From assembly GCA_016871575.1 (NCBI GenBank), contig VHCW01000014.1, positions 1 through 64,000 on the forward strand: a DNA stretch of 64,000 nt. Reading direction: 5' to 3'. Position 1 is the stretch's first letter. Each line of letters begins with the position of its first letter. The DNA comes from Verrucomicrobiota bacterium (GTDB lineage: Bacteria; Verrucomicrobiota; Verrucomicrobiia; Palsa-1439). Shown here piece by piece: positions 15,983-25,295 of this stretch. A program made the translations under genes and the position numbers. The notes beneath the pieces are model-generated. The model ran no database searches. It saw only the letters and a list, made by a program, of their open reading frames with translations, and was not told the origin of the DNA.

Positions 15983-18601
15983 CTATTTGCGCTGCCACGG
16001 CGGCGTCCAGTGTCTGGCTTCCTCGGCGCCGACTTGCGACATTTGCAGGCCGTTGGCTTGCGCCGTGTAGAACAAGCGGCCATTGGAGATGATGCCGCCG
16101 ACGCACTCGCGCGATTCCAGCGCCGGCCCGGTGGAGACGAGTTGGTTGCCGTTGGCCAGGTCAATCAAGTCCATGTTCGCGCCGAGCAGGTACGGCTCGG
16201 ACATGCTGAACCGCGTGCAGGCGTACTTGAAGTTGAACCGGGAGAGGATTTTGCCGGTCGCGCGGTCGAATACGTGGCCGTCGCCGCCGGAGGCGTTGCT
16301 GAACAGAAACCGCTCGCCGATGCTGACCACATTGACCGCGGAACGGACCGGCTCGGATTTCCAGAGGAGCGAACCATCGCGCGCGTCGAGACAATGGACG
16401 TACCGGTCCTTGGTCAACTCGTTGGGCCGGTTGTAGCCGCCGAGATAGAGCCGGCCATCGCGCCCGGAGACGGTGCAACCGGCGGTGACGTAATGATTGG
16501 TGCTGAACCATCGGACTTGGCCGGTCATCGGGTCGAGTGATGCCGTCAGGCCCTTGCGCGGAGCGGCGTAGCCAAAGAAGGTCGAGTAGTACAGCGTGTC
16601 GTCCATCAAACACAATCCGCAGTTGTTGCCGCCGGTGCCGTACTCGGTAAAATCTTTTTCCCACACGACCTTGCCGGTCTCGATGTCCCACGCGCGGAGC
16701 AGCGGACGGTTGTCCTTCGGATAATACGGATTGTCGTGCGAATAGATGAAACTCATCACCTCCGCGCCGTCGGGTGACGGCTGCGGGTCGCCCTTGTGCA
16801 CAAACGCCTTCTCGGTGCCCTGCGGGGCGTAGCGGCCGGTGCCGAAGGCGTAGATGGCGAGGTTCTTGTGAATCACCGGCGCCCCTTGCCGGCTCCAGCT
16901 CGGCGACCCGCTGAACGGCGCTTCCCAAAGCAGCTTGCCCGTCGCCGCGTCGAGACAGCGCAACAACGAACGTTTCAAGCCGGCCTGCGGCAACAACAGC
17001 CGGTCCTTCCAGTAAATCGGCGACGTGAATGAAAGATGGACGCCCGGCCAATACTGCCGCCACAGCAAGCGGCCGGTTTCCTGTTCGACGGCGAAAACCT
17101 GTCCTTCCGACGTGTGCGTGTACATCCGTCCGCCGCCGAACACCGGCAGATGTTTGAACGTGCCCTCGTACCGGCGCACCCATTTCATCTTCAATGGCGG
17201 ACGGAATCCTTGGTCATTGGAATTGAAGTTGGAGAGATTGCCGTAGTTGGTGAACCAATCGTACTTTGCATCGGCGAGCTTGCTGGTGAGGGGACTGCGA
17301 ATCTTGTGAATGCCAAGATCCTTGTCCGGCAAGCGTGCCTTGCCGCCGGGACCGAGCACGTAGAAATATCCGTCCTCGCAACCGAAATAAACCCGTCCAT
17401 CACACACGGCCACCGGCGCCGTGATGGCCCGGCCAAACGCGGTCGTGAACGACCACGATTTGCCACGGCCATCCAGCGGCACAACGTGAAGACTGCCATC
17501 CAGCCCGCCAAACACCGCCGCGTCGCGCAACAACACCGGCGAAGCAATGGACGGATGGTCGCCGAGCAACTGCGCTTCCGTCGCATCCGGCGCGTGCTTG
17601 CAGAAACCGAATCCTTCCTCCGGCCGGCAGCGGTACACATCCTGATCGCGCAGGCTGACCGAACAAAAACTCAACAGCCCCGGCAGGTTGATCGCGGTCT
17701 GCGTGCCCTGGACGAAATTCGTCTGCACTTTGCCCTCGACCAGCCGCATAATCTCGACACGACCGGCGTTGTCGCGGCGATGCCATTGCAGGTAGGCCGT
17801 GCCATCTTCGCCGAGGCTCAAGCCAAACGGCGCAGGATATTCCCGTCCGCTGAAATTGGGCACTTCACCCACTGCGGCCAGTTGTGCCTTGTCGCCGGTG
17901 TCATCAAGCCAGACAAGGCGACCACCGGCGGGCAGCACGATCCGTTTGCCGTGCGCGGCGAGACCGATGGTGGAGCAGAACTGGTCGCGCCAGTCCACGC
18001 GGCTCCCCTTCTTGTGCGCCAGCCAGTCCGCGGCGTTCCAACGGTCGCCGGAGAATTGCACGACCTCCTTCAGAAAGTCCCATGTCCAACAAACCTCGCC
18101 GGCAGGCGTCAACGCATAGACCTGCGAGCCGAGCGTCGTAAAATAGACGCGCCCTTCGCTGATGACCGGCGCTCCCATAATCGGGTCGCCGCAGAAAAGT
18201 TCCTTGCGCACCTTGCCGGTGGCAGCGTCGAGCACATAATACCGTCCCGCCATCGTGCCGAAATGCAGGTGGCCACCAGCCAGCGCCGGCGAGGAAAGAT
18301 TGTTGCAGTTGGCATTGCCGCCCGGCGCGGCGAATTTCCAGAGCACCCGCAGCGATTGTGCGTCGAGACACCAAGCAACACCCGCCCCGTCCAACACATA
18401 AACCTTGCCATCAGCAACCACTGGAGCGGTAAAGATGGAGTCGCTGAGCGGCACAGCGCCGACGAGACCGAGCGGCGTCCGCAAGGCGCGATCCGGGACG
18501 TTGCCCGATTGCCGGCTGTCGAACTTGAACTGTAGCCAGTTTTCACCGGTCGCGGAAGTGGCGACCGCCAGCGCGAGGACTGCCTGCTTGAGCCAATGCA
18601 T
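15983..18601 (-). CDS. Secreted PQQ-like beta-propeller protein
   Basis: An 872-residue protein with signal peptide MHWLKQAVLALAVATSATG. From residue 20 on it consists of repeated blades of the PQQ-dehydrogenase type, each with a pattern such as GKVYVLDGAGVAWCLDAQSL, GGHLHFGTMAGRYYVLDAATGK, GRVYFTTLGSQVYALTPAGE and GRLYLGGYNRP, enough for two propellers. No calcium or PQQ residues can be assigned, so enzymatic activity is doubtful; such proteins in this phylum are usually annotated only as PQQ-binding-like. ATG 18601 follows GGAGG at eight bases and a TACAAT -10 candidate. The gene converges with the permease gene, 11 bases apart. Confidence 0.85.
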   Translation of the reverse strand: MHWLKQAVLALAVATSATGENWLQFKFDSRQSGNVPDRALRTPLGLVGAVPLSDSIFTAPVVADGKVYVLDGAGVAWCLDAQSLRVLWKFAAPGGNANCNNLSSPALAGGHLHFGTMAGRYYVLDAATGKVRKELFCGDPIMGAPVISEGRVYFTTLGSQVYALTPAGEVCWTWDFLKEVVQFSGDRWNAADWLAHKKGSRVDWRDQFCSTIGLAAHGKRIVLPAGGRLVWLDDTGDKAQLAAVGEVPNFSGREYPAPFGLSLGEDGTAYLQWHRRDNAGRVEIMRLVEGKVQTNFVQGTQTAINLPGLLSFCSVSLRDQDVYRCRPEEGFGFCKHAPDATEAQLLGDHPSIASPVLLRDAAVFGGLDGSLHVVPLDGRGKSWSFTTAFGRAITAPVAVCDGRVYFGCEDGYFYVLGPGGKARLPDKDLGIHKIRSPLTSKLADAKYDWFTNYGNLSNFNSNDQGFRPPLKMKWVRRYEGTFKHLPVFGGGRMYTHTSEGQVFAVEQETGRLLWRQYWPGVHLSFTSPIYWKDRLLLPQAGLKRSLLRCLDAATGKLLWEAPFSGSPSWSRQGAPVIHKNLAIYAFGTGRYAPQGTEKAFVHKGDPQPSPDGAEVMSFIYSHDNPYYPKDNRPLLRAWDIETGKVVWEKDFTEYGTGGNNCGLCLMDDTLYYSTFFGYAAPRKGLTASLDPMTGQVRWFSTNHYVTAGCTVSGRDGRLYLGGYNRPNELTKDRYVHCLDARDGSLLWKSEPVRSAVNVVSIGERFLFSNASGGDGHVFDRATGKILSRFNFKYACTRFSMSEPYLLGANMDLIDLANGNQLVSTGPALESRECVGGIISNGRLFYTAQANGLQMSQVGAEEARHWTPPWQRK

Positions 18602-18669
18602 AGTTGTAACCTCCGCCAAATTGTAGCAGAGAACGCCTCTGAATTGCCATCACTTCCGATAACAAACCA

Positions 18670-20598
18670 CTATTTCAACAGATGCTCTTGGAAGAAGAGC
18701 ACGGTGGCGTGGAACTGGAAATCCACGTTGCGTTTCTTGCTGAAGCCGTGGCCCTCGTCGGTGGCCATCAGGTACCAGACGGCGCCGCCGTTCTTGCGGA
18801 TGGCGTCGCGCATCCGCTCGGCCTCGGTCACCGGCACGCGCGGATCGTTCTTGCCCTGAATAATCAACAGCGGCGCGCGGATTTTGTCGGCGTTGTTGGC
18901 CGGCGACACTTTCTCCAGAAACGCGCGCATCTCCGGTTTGCGTTCGTCACCGTATTCGCTGCGGCGGTTGGCGCGCCGGTAATCGGCGGTGTCGCGCAGA
19001 AAGGTGACGAAGTTGGCGATGCCCACGTTGTTCACGCCGCAGCGAAACACGTCGTTGTATTTCACAAGGCACGCCAGCGTCATGAAACCGCCGTAGCTGG
19101 TCCCCATCACGCCGATGCGGTTCGAATCGAACCCCGTGTCGCGGCGGATCCATTCGACGACCGCGCCAATGTCTTTCACGGAATCCTCGCGCTTGAAGCC
19201 GTTGTCGAGCGCGAGGAACTTCCGCCCGTAGCCGCTCGAGCCGCGCACGTTGGGATACACGAGCGCGCTGCCGAGTTCGTTGAGGTAATAGTTCGTGCTG
19301 CCACGGAAACCGGGGCGCGACTGGCTGGAAGGTCCGCCGTGGATGATGACGATCACGGGGCGCGGTCCGGGAAACTTTTTCGGGTCGGGCCGGTAGACAA
19401 TCGAGGAAATGCCAAGGCCGTCGAAGCTTTTCAGCTTGACCAATTCCGGCTCGGCAAACTTCTGTTCCACCGCCGGTTTGCGCAGGCGCGTGGTCCAGCG
19501 CGTGATGGCGCCAGTGTCCACGTCGAGCGAATAGGCGTCGCTGGGCGACTGCGAGCCGTCGAGGGTAAAAGCGATTTCGCGATTTTTCCCGTGCCACGCA
19601 AGCCCGCTGATGATGTCGCCGGGAATTTTCGGCGCGGGCAATTCCCTGCGCGTGGCGAGATCAAGCAGGCGCAAACGGCTGAACCCGTCCTCGTTGATGG
19701 TAAACGCAATCGTTCTGCCGTCAGGCGAAATCTCGAAAGCCTCCACGTCCCATGAAATATGGGCCGTCAACGGCTCACGTTTGCCGGTTTTCAAATCGAG
19801 CCGCGTCAGCGTGAGGAAATCCGATTGGTCATCCGTCAGCGCATAGATGGCGGTGTCGTTGTCGCCGAAGCGCGCCTGGCTGAAATAGACTTTCTCGCTT
19901 TTTTTCGTGAGCAGGCTACGCGCGCCTGTCCGGAGGTCGAGCGACCAGAGTTCGCTTTGCGCGTCGGAAAGGCCCCGACGTAACAGCAACTTCGCGTCAT
20001 CGGCCGACCAGTCGGCGATGAACCATGAAGACGAGGAATTGGTCATCACACAACGCGTAGTCGCCGGGTCGGCGGGATTGACGACAAAGATGTCGTTGTC
20101 CTTGCCGTTGCGGCGCGTGGAGGCGTAGGCGAACCACTGGCCGCTCGGCGACCAACGCGGGCTGGTGTTGCGCGATTTGCCGTCGGTGAGCAGCACCGGC
20201 GCGCGGTTGGTGACGGTGACATCCAGCGCGTAGAACTGGTATTGCTCGTTGCCACCCGAATCCATTTGAAAGACGAGGAGATCGCCGGTGCGCGGCTGGA
20301 ACCAGCCGTAGTTCACCGGTTCCTTCAGGCGCGTCAACACCCGGCGCTTTCCCGCCGGCTCGGCGACCAGGTGAAGCTGCGACACGTCGCCGACGCGCGA
20401 CGTGACCAGCAGTTCGCGTCGCGCCGGATGCCAGCCGCGAAAACTCGCGCCGCCGAGCGCAAGGTAGCGCACGACATTCGATTTGAGCGCGTCGGGAATC
20501 GGCGGGATGCCCTCCACCACGAGGTTGGTTGGAATAACGGCAACCGCAACGCTGTGCCCAAGGGCGAGTAGAAGCCAAAGAATGCGGATTGTTGTCAT
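18670..20598 (-). CDS. S9-family prolyl oligopeptidase-like peptidase
   Basis: A 642-residue secreted serine peptidase. After the signal peptide, residues about 50-370 form a TolB/beta-propeller domain (SPRWSPSGQWFAYASTRR, EAFEISPDGRTIAFTI). The C-terminal alpha/beta-hydrolase domain has HGGPSSQSRPGF, the nucleophile elbow GVMGTSYGGFMTLACL, the acid in GKNDPRVPVTEAE and the base in DEGHGFSKK, so the catalytic triad is intact. The start overlaps the stop of the upstream sialidase-like gene (ATGA), giving a two-gene operon. Substrate preference is likely post-proline or other small peptides in the periplasm. Confidence 0.93.
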   Translation of the reverse strand: MTTIRILWLLLALGHSVAVAVIPTNLVVEGIPPIPDALKSNVVRYLALGGASFRGWHPARRELLVTSRVGDVSQLHLVAEPAGKRRVLTRLKEPVNYGWFQPRTGDLLVFQMDSGGNEQYQFYALDVTVTNRAPVLLTDGKSRNTSPRWSPSGQWFAYASTRRNGKDNDIFVVNPADPATTRCVMTNSSSSWFIADWSADDAKLLLRRGLSDAQSELWSLDLRTGARSLLTKKSEKVYFSQARFGDNDTAIYALTDDQSDFLTLTRLDLKTGKREPLTAHISWDVEAFEISPDGRTIAFTINEDGFSRLRLLDLATRRELPAPKIPGDIISGLAWHGKNREIAFTLDGSQSPSDAYSLDVDTGAITRWTTRLRKPAVEQKFAEPELVKLKSFDGLGISSIVYRPDPKKFPGPRPVIVIIHGGPSSQSRPGFRGSTNYYLNELGSALVYPNVRGSSGYGRKFLALDNGFKREDSVKDIGAVVEWIRRDTGFDSNRIGVMGTSYGGFMTLACLVKYNDVFRCGVNNVGIANFVTFLRDTADYRRANRRSEYGDERKPEMRAFLEKVSPANNADKIRAPLLIIQGKNDPRVPVTEAERMRDAIRKNGGAVWYLMATDEGHGFSKKRNVDFQFHATVLFFQEHLLK

Positions 20599-21857
20599 TT
20601 ACTCATTACCTCGCCGCGTTTTGCTTTTTCATCCAACTCGGAAAGTTTCAGCCGCACGCTGACGATATACGCCGGCTCGCCCTCCGTCCAATGCCCGTAG
20701 GTTGTCGTGACAATCGTGCCATCCGGCAACAACTCCACGCCGGGGTATGTGCAATCGGCGCCTTTTGTGTTGTCCATGAGCCGCACGCGATACTGGCCTT
20801 CGCGGCCCTGCACGATGTCGTCGTAGGCGCCGACCCACGCCACCCAGTCGCCTTTCGTCGGGCTGACGTGCGTCGTGTCGCGGAACGAAATGAAGAGCCG
20901 GCCATCGGGGGCGTACTTCGCCGTGTGCCGGTCGCCGGTGAGCGCGGCGGGCAACTCGCGCGGTTCGCTCCACGAAAGCCCCTCGTCGTTGCTGAAGATG
21001 ACGAACGAATTGTATTTGCGGCTGTTCTCGCGCAACAGCACGGCGATCTGTTTGCCGTCCGGCGAACGCAACGCGCCCGGCTCACAGAGGTTCGCGTCGG
21101 GCAACATCGCGATGGGCGCGGGCACACTCCACGTCAGTCCGCCGTCCTTTGACAGCGTGGTATAGACCCAGAACCGCCACGGCTTCGCCGTCGCCGAACT
21201 GTAATCGCTGTGCGGCGACTTCAAACGGTAACGCTCCTCGCTCCCGCCGCGGATGAACCGCCCGTCGTCGTGAAAGAACGCGAGATAATGCCCCGGCGTC
21301 TTGAGGCTGATGACCGTCGCCATCGTGACCACGCCGCCAAAATCGCCGATGGGTTTCAACTCGCTCCAGTTCGCGCCGTCGTCCTGCGTGACTGCCATCC
21401 GGATCGGATACAAGCCGCTGAACATGATGATCCGTTTCTTCCCCGCCGCGTCCACCACACGATGCAGCGTCGGCACTTCGAGCGACGTTACCCAATTCGC
21501 CGGCGTCGGCAGCCGTTCGCTCCATGTCAGGCCGCCGTCGTTGCTGCGCTTATAGACAATCGCCCCGCGTCCGTGCCCCTTCGGATAAACGATGAGCATC
21601 GTCTTGTTGTCTTCGAGCAAGACCGTGGTCGGATGACCGAGATACTGGCCCGGCTCGCGGTCCACGATCACCTGCCGGTGTTTTTCGCCAGCCAGATCAA
21701 TGATGGGAATCGTGTAGCCCGGCGGGAGTTTCGTCTTGAGGTTCTTGGGAGGCGCGAGTGTGACATCCTTCTTTTGCGAGCCAGAAGGTTTTGCCGATGC
21801 GGCGAACATGACTGTCGCACAAAGTGCAACGACGACACAGCAGAGCGTGATTTTCAT
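20595..21857 (-). CDS. Sialidase-like (BNR/Asp-box) secreted protein
   Basis: A 420-residue protein with signal peptide MKITLCCVVVALCATVMFAASA. It carries four Asp boxes (SNDGGLTWSE, TQDDGANWSE, SKDGGLTWSV, SNDEGLSWSE), the structural hallmark of six-bladed sialidase propellers. Acidic and arginine residues needed for sialic-acid hydrolysis cannot be placed with certainty, and many Asp-box proteins in this phylum are not sialidases. It is coupled to the S9 peptidase gene, suggesting joint action on a glycoprotein. The promoter lies unusually close to the start codon. Confidence 0.85.
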   Translation of the reverse strand: MKITLCCVVVALCATVMFAASAKPSGSQKKDVTLAPPKNLKTKLPPGYTIPIIDLAGEKHRQVIVDREPGQYLGHPTTVLLEDNKTMLIVYPKGHGRGAIVYKRSNDGGLTWSERLPTPANWVTSLEVPTLHRVVDAAGKKRIIMFSGLYPIRMAVTQDDGANWSELKPIGDFGGVVTMATVISLKTPGHYLAFFHDDGRFIRGGSEERYRLKSPHSDYSSATAKPWRFWVYTTLSKDGGLTWSVPAPIAMLPDANLCEPGALRSPDGKQIAVLLRENSRKYNSFVIFSNDEGLSWSEPRELPAALTGDRHTAKYAPDGRLFISFRDTTHVSPTKGDWVAWVGAYDDIVQGREGQYRVRLMDNTKGADCTYPGVELLPDGTIVTTTYGHWTEGEPAYIVSVRLKLSELDEKAKRGEVMSK

Positions 21858-21865
21858 CGGCCGGC

Positions 21866-21893
21866 ATTGTAGGCGTCAGTCGCCGGCACGCAA
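21866..21893 (-). promoter_or_regulatory. Promoter of the sialidase/S9 operon, probably leaderless
   Basis: TTGCGT and TACAAT on the reverse strand are 16 bases apart, and the -10 ends eight bases before the ATG at 21857. Transcription would start at or next to the ATG, and no Shine-Dalgarno sequence is present. Confidence 0.45.
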
Positions 21894-22091
21894 CCGCAAA
21901 ATCGCTCCCCGCTATGTTCTTGATGGCAGGGGGAACATCTGGTACAGAAGCGGTGCTTCACGCATACGTCATTGCGGCAGGAGATACGCGGATGAATGAT
22001 AGATTGATGACAGTGAGTACAGACAAAGTGGATTCACAATTCCCAGTTGTCGGTTACCAGTCTTCAATCTCTGAATGGTGAACGCTGAACC

Positions 22092-25000
22092 ATGAAACCG
22101 TTTTCCTCCCGATTAACCTTGATGGCGGTGACGGGTATGGTCGCGTTGGTTTCGATGATACTCCAAGCGGCAACGGGACCGGCATGGTGGGTAGCACGCG
22201 ACGTACTCAACCTCGATGCTGTGCCGAATGATTTTGCGGCGGTCAATCAAGGGCAACTGAAATGGGTGGCCAGCAATGCCTGCGAGGAACTCGAAACACA
22301 ACTCCCCGGTGGCACGGGCAGCAACATCTGGGCGCTGATTTCCTCGTTCTCCAACAGTAATAACTTCCGGCCTGTCAATCTCGGCCAACTCAAGTACGTG
22401 GCGAAGCCGTTCTACGACCGTCTGATCGAAGCTGGCTACACGACGAACTATCCGTGGAGCGGCCAGCCGAATGACTATGCTTTGGCCAATATTGGCCAGA
22501 TGAAGAACGTGTTCAGTTTTGACGTGAGTTATGACACCGATGGCGATGGCATTCCGGATTGGTGGGAAGTTTCGCAAGGACTGAACCCAAACAATCCGGA
22601 TGATGGCAGCGCAACGAATACAAGTTCACTGGCTCATGGATTGAGTAATCTTCAAGTGTATTGGAATCCAAGCGTACTTGTGACGGACAACTACAGTTCC
22701 TGTAGCGACGGTGTTGCCGATTGGTGGAAAGTGCAGACCGGCTACGCTGCGAACACACCTGCTGACACCGTTGGTGCGAATGGCTCCACATTGGTTGCGA
22801 ACTATCAGGCTGGTGCGAACCCCAACGATTCGCAAAGCCTCCCTGATTCTGCGATGTTGGATCGCTTCGATTACGGACAGTTGGATTTGGTGCGGGCTTT
22901 GGCGGGATTGCCGGCCACGCAATGGACAAGCTCAACCAACAACGCTGCCCGGATAGCTCAATTGCGAACAAGCATCGAAGGGGTCATTCCGAAGTGTCTT
23001 GCTCCGGGGTGGAATGAATACACCAATGTGGTGCCTTACGCGACTCTGCAGAGCGTATTGCTTGCGGTCGGGAACACGACTGGCACTTGGTCGGACGGGC
23101 CATTGACCAATCAAATCAACGAATTGACCGATCTGGTATTATGGGTGCTGACATCCCTGCCCAGCGAAGGAACGTCTAACAGCGGTGTTCCGTATTATGA
23201 ATATCAAGACGACCCGCCAGCACCATTTGAGACTTGGACAGTGACCAATAACTATCCAACCGCGTGGGGCAGTTATTCCAATTGGTGGATTAATACGTAT
23301 TTGCTTTTTCAAGAGAAGTGGAATGGGGCTTGTGTGATTGACACGCTGCTCATCAACAGTGCGCCTTATCATGACTTGGATAGGATCGAGGGATATTGGG
23401 GGGACATAGGTCTCTGTTGGTATCCGGATGCGCAGAACTACTTTGAGGCGTATGCGCCCGGGAACGCCGTTTACTGTTCGCCCTTCAAGATTGTCCATAC
23501 GCTGTATGTGCCGCAGGTGTGGGTGGACATCGTTCCGGTCTTTAACCATGCGTCCAACGGGCCTTTCCGTTTCTGGATTAACGATGATGCCGATTCGGGC
23601 GACATATCATCGGGAAACAGCGACCTTCCCGGTCAATCGAGTGGAAGCGCGAATTACGCCGATAACCAAGTGAACGGACGCAGTGATTTGTTGGACTTCT
23701 TCCCTGTTTGGTTTGACTTGTGGTATGCCTTTTTCTACTTCCCTCCATCTGACGGCTTTCAATACAAACTCCGTCAGGACGATGCGGCGCTCAAGGCGGT
23801 TTATACCGATTTGACGAAAGATCATGCCGGGGACTACCTGACAACAGATGCAGACACATACGGCAATTTGTTCAACCAGTACGCCCATCAAGCCGGTGTC
23901 TTTGAAATTCCAGCGAGTGGTGTCGGGCTCTCGGACGAATTCCTCAACAAAATCATGGAGGACGAAGACAAAGGCGTCTTGCTCATGGAAGCCACGAAGC
24001 CCACAACCAAGCCACTGGTGTTGGAAATATGGAAAGACAGTCAGAAGGTTTTCGAGAAATGGATGCCCCTGAACATCAGCAGCGTGACCAACATGTATCG
24101 TTGGGTGAACTTGCGCGGCATCAAACCGGGAGGCATGGTTCCTTGTCCGCCGCAACCGGCCAACTTTCCGGATGCGGTTTCCAACGGAAAACAGTTCGTC
24201 TTCGTTCACGGCTACAGCGTGACCGAACAAGACGCGAAGGCTTGGAACGCAGAGATGTTCAAGCGACTCTATCAATCCGGTTCGCGTGCGATGTTCACTG
24301 CGGTCGCATGGCGCGGAGATGACTCGAAGATACCTTCTTGGCTGCCGCTTGTGGGTGGGGCGACACCCAATTACTACCTCAACGTGACCCATGCGTTCAA
24401 GACCGCCGAAAGCCTGAAGAAATCCGTTGTATTGCTGCCAGGGGATAAGTACATCGCGGGCCACAGTTTAGGGAACATGGTGGTTAGCAGCGCGATTGTT
24501 GACCACGGGATGAGCGTAAACGCCTACTTCATGCTCGACGCAGCGGTCCCGATGGAAGCCTATGATTCCACTGTGTGGGAGCGAAATAACATGCGCCATC
24601 CAAATTGGCAGGGTTACACGAATACTTTATGGGCTAGTGATTGGCATCAATTGTTCGACACAGGGGATGGCCGGCGAGGGATCGCTTGGCGTGGGCGGTT
24701 CGGAAACATAGCTAACGCTTACAATTTTTACTCTTCAACCGAGGATGTCTTGGAGAACGGTAATGGACAAGTCGTGATCAGCAGCATTTGGGCAACACAA
24801 GAAATGTTGAAGGGCAGGTGGCTCATCGCGTTGTTTTTCGGACCTCACAGTCAAGGTGGTTGGGGATTCACTTTGAATACGGATTACCATAACTCCCCGA
24901 ATGATCCGCCTACGGAGAGCAATATCTGGCTCCCCGAACAGGCGAATGGGATTTCGCCAGAGCAACTGAAAACGGAACCATTCTTCAAGGATTTCCGAAG

Positions 25001-25295
25001 CACTGGGCTTTGCGGAGCTAATGGCAGCGCGTTGGCCCAAGACTGGTCAGTGCGTGCGCAAACGCTGGCCGAAGCCATACCTGCACTGTCGTTTGCTAGT
25101 GGAAGAAATGAACTCTCGGCGTTCACGCAATCTCGCAATTTCAACATGCATAATATGAAGAACGGGTGGCCGCAGGAACGATTGAACGATCAAGAAAAGG
25201 AAGACCATTGGCTCCACAGCGACATCAGATACATTGCATACCCGTTTACGTATAAGCTGTTTGACAAAATCGTTGAAAAAGGAGCTTTGAAATGA
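22092..25295 (+). CDS. Large secreted alpha/beta-hydrolase with GQLK repeats
   Basis: A 1067-residue exported protein. After the signal peptide, residues about 45-145 contain three related repeats (VNQGQLKWVASNACEEL, VNLGQLKYVAKPFYDRL, ANIGQMKNVF), a module I associate with Verrucomicrobia. A DTDGDGIPDWWEVSQGLNP segment follows, a calcium-binding thrombospondin-3-like unit. The middle has NDDADSGD and NGRSDLLDFFPVW, a motif pair seen in other large proteins of the phylum. From about residue 690 there is a lipase-like hydrolase core: FVFVHGYSVTEQDAKAWN (oxyanion region) and the nucleophile elbow YIAGHSLGNMVVSSAIV. Base composition is visibly poorer in G+C than in flanking genes. Substrate unknown; a secreted lipase, esterase or toxin are all possible. 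Its stop overlaps the next gene's start. Confidence 0.78.
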   Translation: MKPFSSRLTLMAVTGMVALVSMILQAATGPAWWVARDVLNLDAVPNDFAAVNQGQLKWVASNACEELETQLPGGTGSNIWALISSFSNSNNFRPVNLGQLKYVAKPFYDRLIEAGYTTNYPWSGQPNDYALANIGQMKNVFSFDVSYDTDGDGIPDWWEVSQGLNPNNPDDGSATNTSSLAHGLSNLQVYWNPSVLVTDNYSSCSDGVADWWKVQTGYAANTPADTVGANGSTLVANYQAGANPNDSQSLPDSAMLDRFDYGQLDLVRALAGLPATQWTSSTNNAARIAQLRTSIEGVIPKCLAPGWNEYTNVVPYATLQSVLLAVGNTTGTWSDGPLTNQINELTDLVLWVLTSLPSEGTSNSGVPYYEYQDDPPAPFETWTVTNNYPTAWGSYSNWWINTYLLFQEKWNGACVIDTLLINSAPYHDLDRIEGYWGDIGLCWYPDAQNYFEAYAPGNAVYCSPFKIVHTLYVPQVWVDIVPVFNHASNGPFRFWINDDADSGDISSGNSDLPGQSSGSANYADNQVNGRSDLLDFFPVWFDLWYAFFYFPPSDGFQYKLRQDDAALKAVYTDLTKDHAGDYLTTDADTYGNLFNQYAHQAGVFEIPASGVGLSDEFLNKIMEDEDKGVLLMEATKPTTKPLVLEIWKDSQKVFEKWMPLNISSVTNMYRWVNLRGIKPGGMVPCPPQPANFPDAVSNGKQFVFVHGYSVTEQDAKAWNAEMFKRLYQSGSRAMFTAVAWRGDDSKIPSWLPLVGGATPNYYLNVTHAFKTAESLKKSVVLLPGDKYIAGHSLGNMVVSSAIVDHGMSVNAYFMLDAAVPMEAYDSTVWERNNMRHPNWQGYTNTLWASDWHQLFDTGDGRRGIAWRGRFGNIANAYNFYSSTEDVLENGNGQVVISSIWATQEMLKGRWLIALFFGPHSQGGWGFTLNTDYHNSPNDPPTESNIWLPEQANGISPEQLKTEPFFKDFRSTGLCGANGSALAQDWSVRAQTLAEAIPALSFASGRNELSAFTQSRNFNMHNMKNGWPQERLNDQEKEDHWLHSDIRYIAYPFTYKLFDKIVEKGALK

